Shown here: piece by piece, positions 16,799 to 25,200 of the stretch
Layout of the letters: each line of letters starts with the position of its first letter
Position numbering within the stretch: the first letter of the stretch is position 1
Assembly: GCF_018138715.1 (NCBI RefSeq)
Contig: NZ_JAGSHX010000006.1
Span: forward strand, 6,634,001-6,698,000
Source: Streptomyces asiaticus
GTDB lineage: Bacteria > Actinomycetota > Actinomycetes > Streptomycetales > Streptomycetaceae
Length of the DNA stretch: 64,000 nt
Direction of reading: 5' to 3'
Translations under genes and position numbers: made by a program
Notes under the pieces: generated by a model
Seen by the model: only the letters and a program-made list of their open reading frames with translations
What the model was told of the DNA's origin: nothing
Database searches by the model: none

Positions 16799-17998
16799 TC
16801 AGCCGCGCAGCGGCAAGGGCTGACCCGCCACCACCAACAGCACCTGCTCGCACTCCCCGGCGAACGCCGCGTTCAGGCGGCCCAGTTCGTCGCGGAAGCG
16901 GCGGCCGGAAGCGGTCGCGGGGACGACGCCCGAACCGACCTCGTTGCTCACCGCGACGACCGTACGGGTCGTGGCGCGGACCGCCGCGACGAGGGCGGAG
17001 ACGCGTTCGTGGAGGGCGCGTTCGCCGCCGTGCGCCCACTTCTCGTCGTCCCAGGCGCTCACGGAGTCCATCGCGTCGGTGAGCCACAGCGCCAGGCAGT
17101 CGATGAGCAGCGGTGGCCCGTCCTCGGCGAGCAGCGGGGGCAGGTCGCAGGTCTCGGTGGTGCGCCAGGATCCGGGACGGCGGTCGCGGTGAGCGGCGAT
17201 GCGGGCCGCCCACTCGGGGTCACCCTCGCGGGTGCCGCTCGTCGCGACGTACAGGACGTCGGGGAACGCGGCCAGCCGCCGTTCCGCCTCGAGGGACTTG
17301 CCGGACCGGGCGCCGCCCAGCACCAGCGTGCGGCGCGGCAGGTCGGGCACCGCGTGGTACTCGCCGACGATCAGTGTCTGGCCGTCCGGCACCGCCCGCG
17401 CGCCCGCCGTGGCGAGGCGGCGGTGCAGCTCCCGGCCGGGCGGGGTGGTGTGGTCGACATGGACGGCCAGCACGTCGGTGGTGGCGCCCACGGCGCCCGA
17501 GGCGCGGAGGGCGGCCAGCGCGTCGGGGCGGCCCAGCACGTCGAGCAGCACCATGTCGTACGGCTCGGCCGGGTTCGGCAGCCCGGCGGCGGCCGCGCCC
17601 GGCGGGAGGTACAGCAGCCGGGTGCCGTCGGGCCCGGTGACCTCGTAGCCGGTGCCGGGGGAGTCCAGCGCGACCGCCCGCACCCGGTGGCCGCTGATCA
17701 GGGAGAGCGTGCGGCCGTCCGGCACCCGGCCCGGCGCCGGCAGCCCGGCCGGGAACTCGACGGCCGGACCCGCGTGCGGATGGGAGAGCAGCACCTGCCG
17801 GACGCCCACCAGCGAGTGCCCGGCCCGCGCGGCGGCGAAGGCGGCCCCCGGGGTGAGATCGATCAGCAGTGCGCCGTCGATCAGCAGCGAGGTGGCGGCC
17901 CGCGCCTCCTCGCCGACGGCGGCGGCACAGGCGGCGCAGGGGCAGCCGTGGCGTGGCAGCCCGTCGGGGGCCCCGGTGCCCAGAAGAGTGAGTTCCAC
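16799..17998 (-). CDS. cobU: MBL-fold protein fused to adenosylcobinamide kinase/guanylyltransferase
   Basis: A 399-residue two-domain protein. Residues ~1-220 have a PhnP/PqqB-like metallo-beta-lactamase fold: ELTLLGTGAPDG, a GCPCAAC cysteine cluster and LIDLTPG. The usual HxHxDH metal motif reads HPHAGP, so two ligands appear to be missing. Residues ~228-399 are CobU: P-loop GGARSGKS, then EGDPEWAARIAAHRDRRP with the likely guanylylated histidine, LIDCLALWLTDAM and VSNEVGSGVVP. CobU phosphorylates adenosylcobinamide and converts it to the GDP form used by CobS. The start is GTG with no strong Shine-Dalgarno. The gene lies beside cobT and cobS, which supports the role. Confidence 0.92.
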   Translation of the reverse strand: MELTLLGTGAPDGLPRHGCPCAACAAAVGEEARAATSLLIDGALLIDLTPGAAFAAARAGHSLVGVRQVLLSHPHAGPAVEFPAGLPAPGRVPDGRTLSLISGHRVRAVALDSPGTGYEVTGPDGTRLLYLPPGAAAAGLPNPAEPYDMVLLDVLGRPDALAALRASGAVGATTDVLAVHVDHTTPPGRELHRRLATAGARAVPDGQTLIVGEYHAVPDLPRRTLVLGGARSGKSLEAERRLAAFPDVLYVATSGTREGDPEWAARIAAHRDRRPGSWRTTETCDLPPLLAEDGPPLLIDCLALWLTDAMDSVSAWDDEKWAHGGERALHERVSALVAAVRATTRTVVAVSNEVGSGVVPATASGRRFRDELGRLNAAFAGECEQVLLVVAGQPLPLRG

Positions 17999-18138
17999 GC
18001 CCCGATCGTCTCGCGTCCGTTCTCGCGGGTCGCGCGGGGTCACCCCGTACGGAGTGATCAGTCACCTAGGCTGCGGGCAGACATCAGCTGTGGACCGGCG
18101 GGTATCACCCGTGGGTCGGCGGGATGGAGGAGGCTGGA

Positions 18139-18342
18139 ATGGCGTGGACATGGCGGTTCGAGAAGTCCGACGGGGCGGAGACGAAGCCCGCGGTGCAGCC
18201 GGAGGAGTTCCCGACCCAGGGGGACGCGGAGTCGTGGATCGGCGAGGAGTGGCGGGAGCTCCTCGAGGGAGGCGCTGAGCAGGTGACCCTCTTCGAGGAC
18301 GGGAAGAAGATCTACGGCCCGATGAGCCTGCGCGCCGAATAG
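18139..18342 (+). CDS. Small conserved protein of 67 aa
   Basis: A 67-residue acidic protein beginning MAWTWRFEKSDG, with AESWIGEEWRELLEGGAEQVTLFEDG and ending IYGPMSLRAE. A GGAGGAGG Shine-Dalgarno lies about 7 nt before the ATG, and codon use is typical of real genes. It has no membrane segment or recognisable catalytic motif. Similar small proteins occur in other streptomycetes at this position; I know of no function. It is divergent from the CobU fusion and precedes a 19-bp tandem array. Confidence 0.75.
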   Translation: MAWTWRFEKSDGAETKPAVQPEEFPTQGDAESWIGEEWRELLEGGAEQVTLFEDGKKIYGPMSLRAE

Positions 18343-18383
18343 GCGAAAGCGCGGGGTGGCGGTCCTGACCGCCACCCCACCCC

Positions 18384-18530
18384 GGCCCCGGTTCAGCATC
18401 CGGGCCCCGGTTCAGCATCCGGGCCCCGGTTCAGCATCCGGGCCCCGGTTCAGCATCCGGGCCCCGGTTCAGCATCCGGGCCCCGGATCAGCATCCCGGC
18501 CCCGGATCGGCATCCGGGCCCTGGCTCAGC
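18384..18530. repeat. 19-bp tandem repeat array, about 7 copies
   Basis: The unit GCCCCGGTTCAGCATCCGG repeats with an exact 19-bp period (CAT at 18397, 18416, 18435, 18454, 18473, 18492 and 18511). The last two units are diverged (GGATCAGCATCC, GGATCGGCATCC). The array fills the gap between the convergent small protein and methyltransferase genes and runs into the latter's last codons. Confidence 0.9.
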
Positions 18531-19323
18531 CGCGCACCCCGCACAGATGCAGCAGTGCCGCCACCGCCCGGTAGGGATCCGTGCGGCCGGCCCGCTCCTC
18601 GGCCGTCAGCAGCCGCTCCCACTCCGGGGAGCCCGGCGGCTCCGCGTCGTCCGGGGCGAGGTCGGTGAAGACCCGCACGCCGTACCAGGCGCGCAGCGGC
18701 GCGCCGATCGCGGTGAGGGTCTCGGCCAGCTCCTCGCGCCGGTCGGCGCGCACCGGCAGCCCGATCCGGTTGGTGTACGAGGGGGAGTCGAAGGCGGTCA
18801 GCGCGGTGTCGAAGTCCCCGGCAAGACCCGGCCGCATCGCCAGCGCGTCACCGTTGCGCACCAGCAGCGAGAGCAGACCGCCGGGGGCCAGCACCCGGGC
18901 CAGCCCGGCGAGCAGCGGATCGGGTTCGGACACGTACATCAGCACGCCGTGGCACAGCACCACATCGAAGGTGCCCGGCAGGAAGTGTGCCCCGGTCTCC
19001 CGGCCGTCGCCCTCGATCAGCCGCACCCGTCCCCGGATGCCCTCGGGCTCCTCGGCGAGCGCGGCGCGGGCCGCATCGAGCATGGCGGCATCGGACTCCA
19101 GCCCGGTCACCTCATGGCCCGCGCGGGCCAGCCGCAGGGCCTGGGTGCCCTGGCCGACGCCCACGTCGAGGATGCGCAGCCGCTGCCCCACCGGGAAGCG
19201 CGCGGTGATCTGCTCATCGAGCTGGTGGGCGACCAGCGCCTGCCGGACGGTGTTCCGCAGGCCCCCCAGGTGGCTCAGCCAGCCGGCCGCTCCGCCGGTG
19301 AAGCCGGAGGGTGGGCCGCTCAG
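18526..19323 (-). CDS. Class I SAM-dependent methyltransferase, CTG start
   Basis: A 265-residue methyltransferase with motif I ILDVGVGQGTQALRLARAG (about residues 50-68), VTGLESDAAML (motif II), FDVVLCHGVLMYV (motif IV) and LAPGGLLSLLVRNGDA. This is the ubiquinone/menaquinone-biosynthesis-like fold; the substrate is unknown. No ATG, GTG or TTG exists before the conserved N-terminus SGPPSGFTGG. A CTG overlaps the stop of the upstream DUF3043 gene as CTGA, with GGAGAG 6 nt upstream, so I infer CTG initiation by translational coupling. Confidence 0.87.
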   Translation of the reverse strand: MSGPPSGFTGGAAGWLSHLGGLRNTVRQALVAHQLDEQITARFPVGQRLRILDVGVGQGTQALRLARAGHEVTGLESDAAMLDAARAALAEEPEGIRGRVRLIEGDGRETGAHFLPGTFDVVLCHGVLMYVSEPDPLLAGLARVLAPGGLLSLLVRNGDALAMRPGLAGDFDTALTAFDSPSYTNRIGLPVRADRREELAETLTAIGAPLRAWYGVRVFTDLAPDDAEPPGSPEWERLLTAEERAGRTDPYRAVAALLHLCGVRG

Positions 19324-19916
19324 GGCCGCTCTCCGCGCTTGACCTGCGGCTTGGGCAGCCGCAGCCGGCGCATCTGGAGGGTGCGCATCAGGGCGTACGC
19401 CACCGCGCCGCGCAGATTCTCGTCGGGGAAGCGCTTGCGCAGCTGCCGCTTGAGCTGGACGCCGAGGACGAGGGAGTTGACCACGATGAGGACGATCACG
19501 ACCATCCACACCAGCAGCACATAGCTCTGCATGGCGCCGGCCCGGATCATGCTCAGGACCAGGATGACCACCGCGAGCGGCAGGAAGTACTCGGCGACGG
19601 AGAACCGCGAGTCCACGAAGTCGCGGGCGAACCGCCGCACCGGACCCTTGTCGCGGGCCGGCAGATACCGCTCGTCGCCCCCGGCCAGCGCCTGGCGCTG
19701 CTTGGCCAGATCGGCGCGGCGGGCCTCGCGCGCACGCTTGGAGGCGTCCTTACGGTTGGCCGGCGTCTTCGCCAGGCTGCGGCGCTGCGTCTGGGCCTCG
19801 CTCCGCTTGGGAGTGGGGCGGCCCTTGGGCGCCTGCGGGTCACGGGTCTGCTGCGGCTGGTCCGCGGTCACCTTGGTGGTAGCGGCCTGCTCATCCTTGG
19901 AACGGCTTCGGAACAC
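19320..19916 (-). CDS. DUF3043 membrane protein
   Basis: A 198-residue actinobacterial protein. The first half is basic and hydrophilic (FRSRSKDEQ, KGRPTPKRSEAQTQRRSLA, ARDKGPVRRFARDFVDSRF). Two hydrophobic segments follow, YFLPLAVVILVLSMI and YVLLVWMVVIVLIVVNSLVL, and then a basic tail. This is the DUF3043 layout: cytoplasmic N-terminus and two membrane helices. Function is unknown. I use the GTG giving VFRSRSK because TACCCT lies 8 nt upstream (leaderless); a TTG three codons earlier is possible. Its stop overlaps the methyltransferase start. Confidence 0.85.
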   Translation of the reverse strand: MFRSRSKDEQAATTKVTADQPQQTRDPQAPKGRPTPKRSEAQTQRRSLAKTPANRKDASKRAREARRADLAKQRQALAGGDERYLPARDKGPVRRFARDFVDSRFSVAEYFLPLAVVILVLSMIRAGAMQSYVLLVWMVVIVLIVVNSLVLGVQLKRQLRKRFPDENLRGAVAYALMRTLQMRRLRLPKPQVKRGERP

Positions 19917-20105
19917 AAAGCCCAAGGGTACGGGTTGCGGAGTGTGCGCCCCAGCCTCTGGGGGAACGATCAGGCAACGGAGTCCCGCCCCTCATCGGGA
20001 CAAAGGGGGCGCACTCCTCCTTGCGCCGGAGACTCCCACCGCCTGATCGTCCTGTAGGAGGAGCGCGAGCGGGCTCGAACAGTGCGGTAATGGAAGCAGG
20101 GCCCG

Positions 20106-20111
20106 TAGGCT
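20106..20111 (+). promoter_or_regulatory. Candidate pspA -10 hexamer TAGGCT
   Basis: TAGGCT lies about 55 nt before the pspA ATG. The upstream gap (19931-20105) contains long inverted segments, such as CGATCAGGC near 19967 and GCCTGATCG near 20040, and GTGCGCCCC/GGGGGCGCAC arms. These could fold or bind a regulator. Confidence 0.45.
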
Positions 20112-20166
20112 GGGTCTGTTGGAGTGCCGGAGTCACACGTCCGTCAGAAGGGGGCGCGCGAGGCCC

Positions 20167-20952
20167 ATGAGCGGTGTCATGAAGCGTATGGGGATGATCT
20201 TCCGCGCGAAGGCCAACAAGGCCCTGGACCGGGCCGAGGACCCGCGCGAAACCCTTGACTACTCGTACCAGAAGCAGCTGGAGCTGCTCCAGAAGGTGCG
20301 CCGCGGTGTCGCCGACGTGGCGACCTCGCGCAAGCGCCTGGAGCTTCAGCTCAACCAGTTGCAGGGTCAGTCCACCAAGCTGGAGGACCAGGGCCGCAAG
20401 GCGCTCGCGCTCGGCCGGGAGGATCTGGCCCGCGAGGCGCTGTCCCGCCGGGCCGCGTTGCAGCAGCAGGTCACCGACCTGGAGACCCAGCACCAGACGC
20501 TCCAGGGCGAGGAGGAGAAGCTGACCCTGGCCGCCCAGCGGCTCCAGGCCAAGGTCGACGCCTTCCGTACGCGCAAGGAGACCATCAAGGCCACCTACAC
20601 CGCGGCCCAGGCCCAGACCCGCATCGGCGAGGCGTTCTCCGGCATCTCCGAGGAGATGGGCGACGTCGGCATGGCGATCCAGCGTGCCGAGGACAAGACG
20701 GCGCAGCTCCAGGCGCGCGCCGGCGCGATCGACGAGCTGCTGGCCTCCGGCGCCCTGGACGACCAGTCCGGTATGGCCAAGGACGACATCGCGGCCGAGC
20801 TGGACCGGATCTCCGGCGGTACGGACGTGGAGCTGGAGCTTCAGCGGATGAAGGCCGAGCTGGCCGGCGGCAGCCCGCAGCAGGCGATCGAGGGCGGCAC
20901 GACGGACGAGTCCCAGCAGTCCCGGACCCAGCACAAGTTCGACAAGCAGTAG
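20167..20952 (+). CDS. pspA: PspA/IM30 family phage shock protein A
   Basis: A 261-residue coiled-coil membrane-remodelling protein that protects the cytoplasmic membrane under envelope stress. It begins MSGVMKRMGMIFRAKANKAL, the amphipathic N-terminal helix typical of PspA. Long heptad-rich helices rich in Gln, Arg and Glu follow (QLNQLQGQSTKLEDQGRKAL, RRAALQQQVTDLE). The C-terminal ~60 residues are variable. The sequence closely resembles what I recall of the S. coelicolor PspA. GAGG precedes the ATG at short spacing and an AAGGGGG lies further away. The PspAA-like partner gene follows 40 bp later and is probably co-transcribed. Confidence 0.94.
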   Translation: MSGVMKRMGMIFRAKANKALDRAEDPRETLDYSYQKQLELLQKVRRGVADVATSRKRLELQLNQLQGQSTKLEDQGRKALALGREDLAREALSRRAALQQQVTDLETQHQTLQGEEEKLTLAAQRLQAKVDAFRTRKETIKATYTAAQAQTRIGEAFSGISEEMGDVGMAIQRAEDKTAQLQARAGAIDELLASGALDDQSGMAKDDIAAELDRISGGTDVELELQRMKAELAGGSPQQAIEGGTTDESQQSRTQHKFDKQ

Positions 20953-20992
20953 CCCGCGCCCCCGCCTGGGCGAGGTCTCCAAGGAGGTCGTC

Positions 20993-21271
20993 ATGATCGT
21001 ACGGATCATGGGGGAGGGCCAGGTGCTGGTGGCCGAGAGCCATCTGCCAGGACTGAACCGGCTGGACGACGAGCTGCTCGCGGAGATCGAGGGCGGCGAC
21101 CACGAGGGGTTCCGGAGGACCCTGGGCGCACTGCTGGACGCGGTGCGCTCGGCCGGTGAGCCCCTGCCCGACGACGCGCTCCAGCCGTCCGAACTGATCC
21201 TCCCCGCCGCCGACGCGACCCTCGAGGAAGTCAAGGCGATGCTCAAGGACGACGGCCTCATTCCGGGCTAG
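20993..21271 (+). CDS. PspA-associated protein (PspAA-like)
   Basis: A 92-residue protein, MIVRIMGEGQVLVAESHLPGLNRLDDELLAEIEGG, ending in a helical acidic segment. It matches the PspAA domain found next to pspA in actinobacteria and other phyla. A strong AAGGAGG lies 5-6 nt before the ATG. The partner position and spacing indicate an operon with pspA and a shared role in the envelope stress response; the molecular role is not known. Confidence 0.82.
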   Translation: MIVRIMGEGQVLVAESHLPGLNRLDDELLAEIEGGDHEGFRRTLGALLDAVRSAGEPLPDDALQPSELILPAADATLEEVKAMLKDDGLIPG

Positions 21272-21383
21272 TGCGGCGCGCTCCCGGATCCACACTCCAG
21301 CACAGGTCGTACCTCCCCGCACCGGCCGGGTACGGGCCGCCCACGAAGCCGGGCGGCCCCCGCGGCCCTTACCGTTGGATTCC

Positions 21384-22667
21384 GTGACTCCCCTCGCCGT
21401 CGGGCCGGGCCTGGCCCGTCCGCACCGCTGGCTGTGCGCCCACCCCCGTGCCCTGGACACCCTGGTGGCGCTGGTGGTCCTCGCGCTGATCCTGATCGGC
21501 GCGGTGGCCGGTCCGCGCATGCGCCACCAGTCGCTGGGCCCCTTCTTCGTGCTGCTGGCCGTGCTCGCCGCCGCCTCGCTGGTGCTCCGCCGCGAGCTGC
21601 CCCGCGGGGTGCTCGCCTTCAACGTCGCCCTCACCCTCACCGAGCTCGTCACCAATGACGTGGGCCCGCCACGCACCTCGATCGTGTTCGGGGTGGTGGT
21701 GGCGCTCTACACCGTGGCGGCCCGCACCGACCGCCCCACCACCTGGCGGGTCGGCGCCGCCACGGCCGTACTGCTCACCGGCGCCGCAATGCTCTTCGCG
21801 CTCAACCCCTGGTACTCACAGGAGAACTGGGGCCTGTTCGCCTGGACCGGGCTGGCCGCGGCCGCCGGTGACGCGGTGCGCAGCCGGCGCGCCTATGTCG
21901 CCGCCATCGAGGAGCGGGCGGTCCGCGCCGAGCGCACCCGTGAGGAGGAGGCGCGCCGCCGGGTCGCCGAGGAGCGGCTGCGGATCGCCCGTGAGCTGCA
22001 CGATGTCGTGGCGCATCACATCGCGCTGGTCAACGTCCAGGCCGGGGTCGCCTCCCATGTCATGGACAACCGCCCGGACCAGGCCAAGGAGGCGCTCGCG
22101 CACGTACGGCAGGCGAGCCGCTCGGCGCTGGAGGAGCTGCGGGCCACGGTCGGCCTGCTGCGGCAGTACGGCGACCCCGCCGCCCCGACCGAACCGGCCC
22201 CCGGCATCGCCGTGCTGGACCAGCTCGTGGACGGCTTCGTACGGGCCGGGATGCGGGTCCGGGTGCGGGCGGAGCCGCCGGAGAAACTGGGCCCGCTGCC
22301 GGGCTCGGTGGACCTCACGGCCTACCGGGTCGTCCAGGAGGCGCTGACCAATGTGCACAAGCACGCCGGGCCCGGGGCCACGGCCGAGATCCGTATCGCC
22401 CGGGTCGCGGACGTCCTGGAGGTCACGGTCGAGGACGACGGGGCGGGGACGCGGACCGAGGGCCCCGAGGAGGCGCCGGAGGGCGCGGACGGCTCCGGGA
22501 CACCCCGGGCGGACGGGACGGAGCCCGGCGGCGGACACGGCTTGCTGGGGATGCGCGAGCGGGTGACCGCACTGCGCGGCAGCTGCGAGGCGGGACCCCT
22601 GCCCGAGGGCGGTTTCCGGGTGCGGGTGAGACTTCCTCTACAGCCGCGCAGGGGAGGGGAGTCATGA
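21384..22667 (+). CDS. Two-component sensor histidine kinase (HisKA_3)
   Basis: A 427-residue NarL-type sensor kinase. Four or five hydrophobic segments occupy residues ~15-150. The dimerisation/phosphoacceptor region reads RIARELHDVVAHHIALVNVQ, with the H in ELHDVVAHH. The HATPase domain has VVQEALTNVHKHAGP (N box), VTVEDDGAG and GGGHGLLGMRERV. A Gly/Glu-rich linker interrupts the ATP lid. I use the GTG (MTPLAVGPG-like) because TACCGT lies 8 nt upstream; an in-frame TTG is three codons earlier. Its stop overlaps the response-regulator ATG by 4 nt. The stimulus is unknown, and adjacency to pspA suggests envelope sensing only weakly. Confidence 0.92.
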   Translation: MTPLAVGPGLARPHRWLCAHPRALDTLVALVVLALILIGAVAGPRMRHQSLGPFFVLLAVLAAASLVLRRELPRGVLAFNVALTLTELVTNDVGPPRTSIVFGVVVALYTVAARTDRPTTWRVGAATAVLLTGAAMLFALNPWYSQENWGLFAWTGLAAAAGDAVRSRRAYVAAIEERAVRAERTREEEARRRVAEERLRIARELHDVVAHHIALVNVQAGVASHVMDNRPDQAKEALAHVRQASRSALEELRATVGLLRQYGDPAAPTEPAPGIAVLDQLVDGFVRAGMRVRVRAEPPEKLGPLPGSVDLTAYRVVQEALTNVHKHAGPGATAEIRIARVADVLEVTVEDDGAGTRTEGPEEAPEGADGSGTPRADGTEPGGGHGLLGMRERVTALRGSCEAGPLPEGGFRVRVRLPLQPRRGGES

Positions 22668-23341
22668 CGATCAAGGTGCTGCTGGCGGACGATCAGGCGC
22701 TGCTGCGCAGCGCGTTCCGCGTCCTGGTGGCCTCCGAGCCGGACATGGAGGTGGTGGGCGAGGCGTCCGACGGCGCGGAGGCGGTGGAGATCGCCCGCGC
22801 CCGGGGCGCCGACGTCGTCCTGATGGACATCCGGATGCCCGGTACGGACGGGCTGGCCGCCACTCGCATGATCACCGAAGACCCGCAGCTCAAGGACGTA
22901 CGGGTGGTCATGCTGACGACCTTCGAGGTGGACGAGTACGTGGTGGACTCGCTGCGGGCGGGGGCCAGCGGCTTCCTCGGCAAGGGCGCCGAACCCGATG
23001 AGCTGCTCGCGGCGATCCGTATCGCGGCGGCGGGCGAGGCACTGCTGTCCCCGGCCGCCACCAAGGGGCTGATCGCCCGCTTCCTGGCCCAGGGCGACGG
23101 AAGCGGCGGCGAGGACGCCTATGACTCCTCACGGCTGGACGCCCTGACCGTGCGCGAGCGGGAGGTCCTGGTCCAGGTGGGCGGCGGGCTGTCCAACGAC
23201 GAGATCGCCGCCCGGCTGGAGGTCAGCCCGCTCACGGTCAAGACGCATGTCAACCGCGCGATGGCCAAACTGAGCGCCCGCGACCGCGCCCAGCTGGTGG
23301 TGATCGCCTACGAGACGGGCCTGGTCCGCGCAGGGTCGTAG
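22664..23341 (+). CDS. LuxR/NarL family response regulator
   Basis: A 225-residue response regulator. The receiver domain has the acidic pair ADD at residues 8-10, the phosphoacceptor Asp55 in LMDIRMPGTDG, and the conserved Thr and Lys (MLTTF, FLGKGAEPDEL). The C-terminal LuxR helix-turn-helix reads LTVREREVLVQVGGGLSNDE through LTVKTHVNRAMAKL. It overlaps the kinase gene (ATGA), so the two form a translationally coupled pair. Confidence 0.95.
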   Translation: MTIKVLLADDQALLRSAFRVLVASEPDMEVVGEASDGAEAVEIARARGADVVLMDIRMPGTDGLAATRMITEDPQLKDVRVVMLTTFEVDEYVVDSLRAGASGFLGKGAEPDELLAAIRIAAAGEALLSPAATKGLIARFLAQGDGSGGEDAYDSSRLDALTVREREVLVQVGGGLSNDEIAARLEVSPLTVKTHVNRAMAKLSARDRAQLVVIAYETGLVRAGS

Positions 23342-23985
23342 GCGGGTGTTGTTTCCCCCTCCCCGCCCCTTCCCGAAACCGGGGCTCCGCCCCAGCCCCC
23401 GGGTCGGGGCTCTGCCCCAGCCCCCGGACCGGGGCACTGCCTCAAATCTCGAAACCAGGGCTCCGCCCCAGGCCCCGGATCGGGGCTCTGCCCCAGACCT
23501 GATCGGGGCTCTGCCCCTGGCCCTGGCCCGGGGTTCTGCCCCAGGGCTCGGATCGGGGCTCTGCCTCAGACCTCGAAACCAGGGCTCCGCCCCAGGCCCC
23601 GGATCGGGGCTCTGCCCCAGACCTGATCGGGGCTCTGCCCCTGGCCCTGGCCCGGGGTTCTGCCCCAGGGCTCGGATCGGGGCTCTGCCTCAGACCTCGA
23701 AACCAGGGCTCCGCCCCAGGCCCCGGATCGGGGCTCTGCCCCAGACCTGATCGGGGCTCTGCCCCTGGCCCTGGCCCGGGGTTCTGCCCCAGGGCTCGGA
23801 TCGGGGCTCTGCCTCAGACCTCGAAACCAGGGCTCCGCCCCAGGCCCCGGATCGGGGCTCTGCCCCAAACGCCGGGGGCTGGGGCGGAGCCCCAGTTGTG
23901 GGAAGGGGCGGGGAGGGGAACAGCCCGCCGCAGGCGCCACGATCGCGCGCCCCGCCCCCATGCCCCCATCACCGGACGACACCGC
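23342..23985. repeat. 124-bp tandem repeat array within palindromic repeat arms
   Basis: A 644-bp gap with no gene. A 124-bp unit starting GAAACCAGGGCTCCGCCCC begins at 23451, 23575, 23699 and 23823 (the last is partial). Each unit contains internal copies of GGATCGGGGCTCTGCC and TGATCGGGGCTCTGCCCC. The array is bracketed by CCCCGCCCCTTCCCGAAACC on the left (near 23363) and the inverted GTTGTGGGAAGGGGCGGGG on the right (near 23900). It therefore looks like an internally amplified copy of the dispersed repeat family. Confidence 0.9.
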
Positions 23986-25164
23986 CTACGGCAGCGCCAA
24001 CATCCGCTCCAGCGCCAGCTTGGCGAAGTGCTCGGTCTCCTTGTCGACCTGGATGCGGTTGACCACCTTGCCGGCCACCAGCGACTCCAGCGCCCACACC
24101 AGATGCGGCAGATCGATCCGGTTCATGGTCGAGCAGAAGCACACCGTCTTGTCGAGGAAGACAATCTCCTTGCCCTGGTCGGCGAAACGATTGGCCAGGC
24201 GCCGTACGAGGTTCAGCTCGGTGCCGATCGCCCACTTCGAACCGGCGGGGGCGGCCTCCAGGGCCTTGATGATGTACTCGGTCGAGCCCACGTAGTCCGC
24301 CGCCGCCACGACCTCGTGCTTGCACTCGGGGTGCACCAGCACGTTCACACCCGGTATGCGCTCGCGCACATCGTTGACCGAGTCCAGCGAGAAGCGACCG
24401 TGCACCGAGCAGTGGCCGCGCCACAGGATCATCGTGGCGGCGCGCAGCTCCTCGGGGGTGAGCCCGCCGTTCGGCTTGTGCGGGTTGTAGACGACGCAGT
24501 CCTCCAGCGACATGCCCATGTCGCGGACCGCCGTATTGCGCCCCAGATGCTGATCGGGCAGGAACAGCACCTTCTGGCCCTGCTGGAACGCCCACTCCAG
24601 CGCCCGCTGGGCATTGGAGGAGGTGCAGATCGTGCCGCCGTGGCGACCGGTGAACGCCTTGATGTCGGCGGAGGAGTTCATGTACGAGACGGGCACCGTC
24701 ACATCCGCCACACCGGCCTCGGTGAGCACCTCCCAGCACTCGGCGACCTGCTCGGCCGTGGCCATGTCGGCCATCGAGCAGCCGGCCGCCAGATCGGGGA
24801 GGACGACCTGCTGGGCATCGGTGGTGAGGATGTCGGCGGACTCGGCCATGAAGTGCACACCGCAGAAGACGATGTACTCGGCGTCCGGCCGCGCGGCCGC
24901 GTCCCGGGCGAGCTTGAACGAGTCTCCGGTGACATCAGCGAACTCGATGACCTCGTCGCGCTGGTAGTGGTGGCCGAGCACGAAGACCTTGTCCCCGAGC
25001 TTCTCCTTGGCCGCGCGGGCGCGTGCCACCAGGTCCGGGTCGGAGGGCGCCGGGAGGTCTCCCGGGCACTCCACACCGCGCTCGCTCCGGGGGTCGGCCT
25101 CCCGGCCGAGAAGCAGCAGAGCGAGCGGGGTCGGCTGCACGTCGAGGGGTTGGGCGGTGGTCAC
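23986..25164 (-). CDS. nadA: Quinolinate synthase
   Basis: A 392-residue [4Fe-4S] enzyme that condenses iminoaspartate with dihydroxyacetone phosphate to quinolinate in NAD synthesis. The three cluster cysteines are in VFCGVHFMAESADIL, HPECKHEVVAAADYVGSTE and CFCSTMNRIDLPHLVWALE. Other hallmarks are LGHHYQRDEVIEFAD and TCTSSNAQ-like ICTSSNAQRALEWA. The GTG used has GAAGGG about 9 nt upstream; another in-frame GTG lies 9 nt earlier but too close to that site. It is divergent from erpA, which encodes an Fe-S carrier. nadB and nadC are not in the window. Confidence 0.95.
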   Translation of the reverse strand: MTTAQPLDVQPTPLALLLLGREADPRSERGVECPGDLPAPSDPDLVARARAAKEKLGDKVFVLGHHYQRDEVIEFADVTGDSFKLARDAAARPDAEYIVFCGVHFMAESADILTTDAQQVVLPDLAAGCSMADMATAEQVAECWEVLTEAGVADVTVPVSYMNSSADIKAFTGRHGGTICTSSNAQRALEWAFQQGQKVLFLPDQHLGRNTAVRDMGMSLEDCVVYNPHKPNGGLTPEELRAATMILWRGHCSVHGRFSLDSVNDVRERIPGVNVLVHPECKHEVVAAADYVGSTEYIIKALEAAPAGSKWAIGTELNLVRRLANRFADQGKEIVFLDKTVCFCSTMNRIDLPHLVWALESLVAGKVVNRIQVDKETEHFAKLALERMLALP

Positions 25165-25200
25165 GTCACGCACCCTTCTTTCTTCGCTGGGAACCCTAAT

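Noticed and set aside
16451..18286. 611-codon frame across the inverted repeat and the CobU fusion
   Set aside because: Runs opposite the clear MBL-CobU gene and through the palindromic element; no domain.
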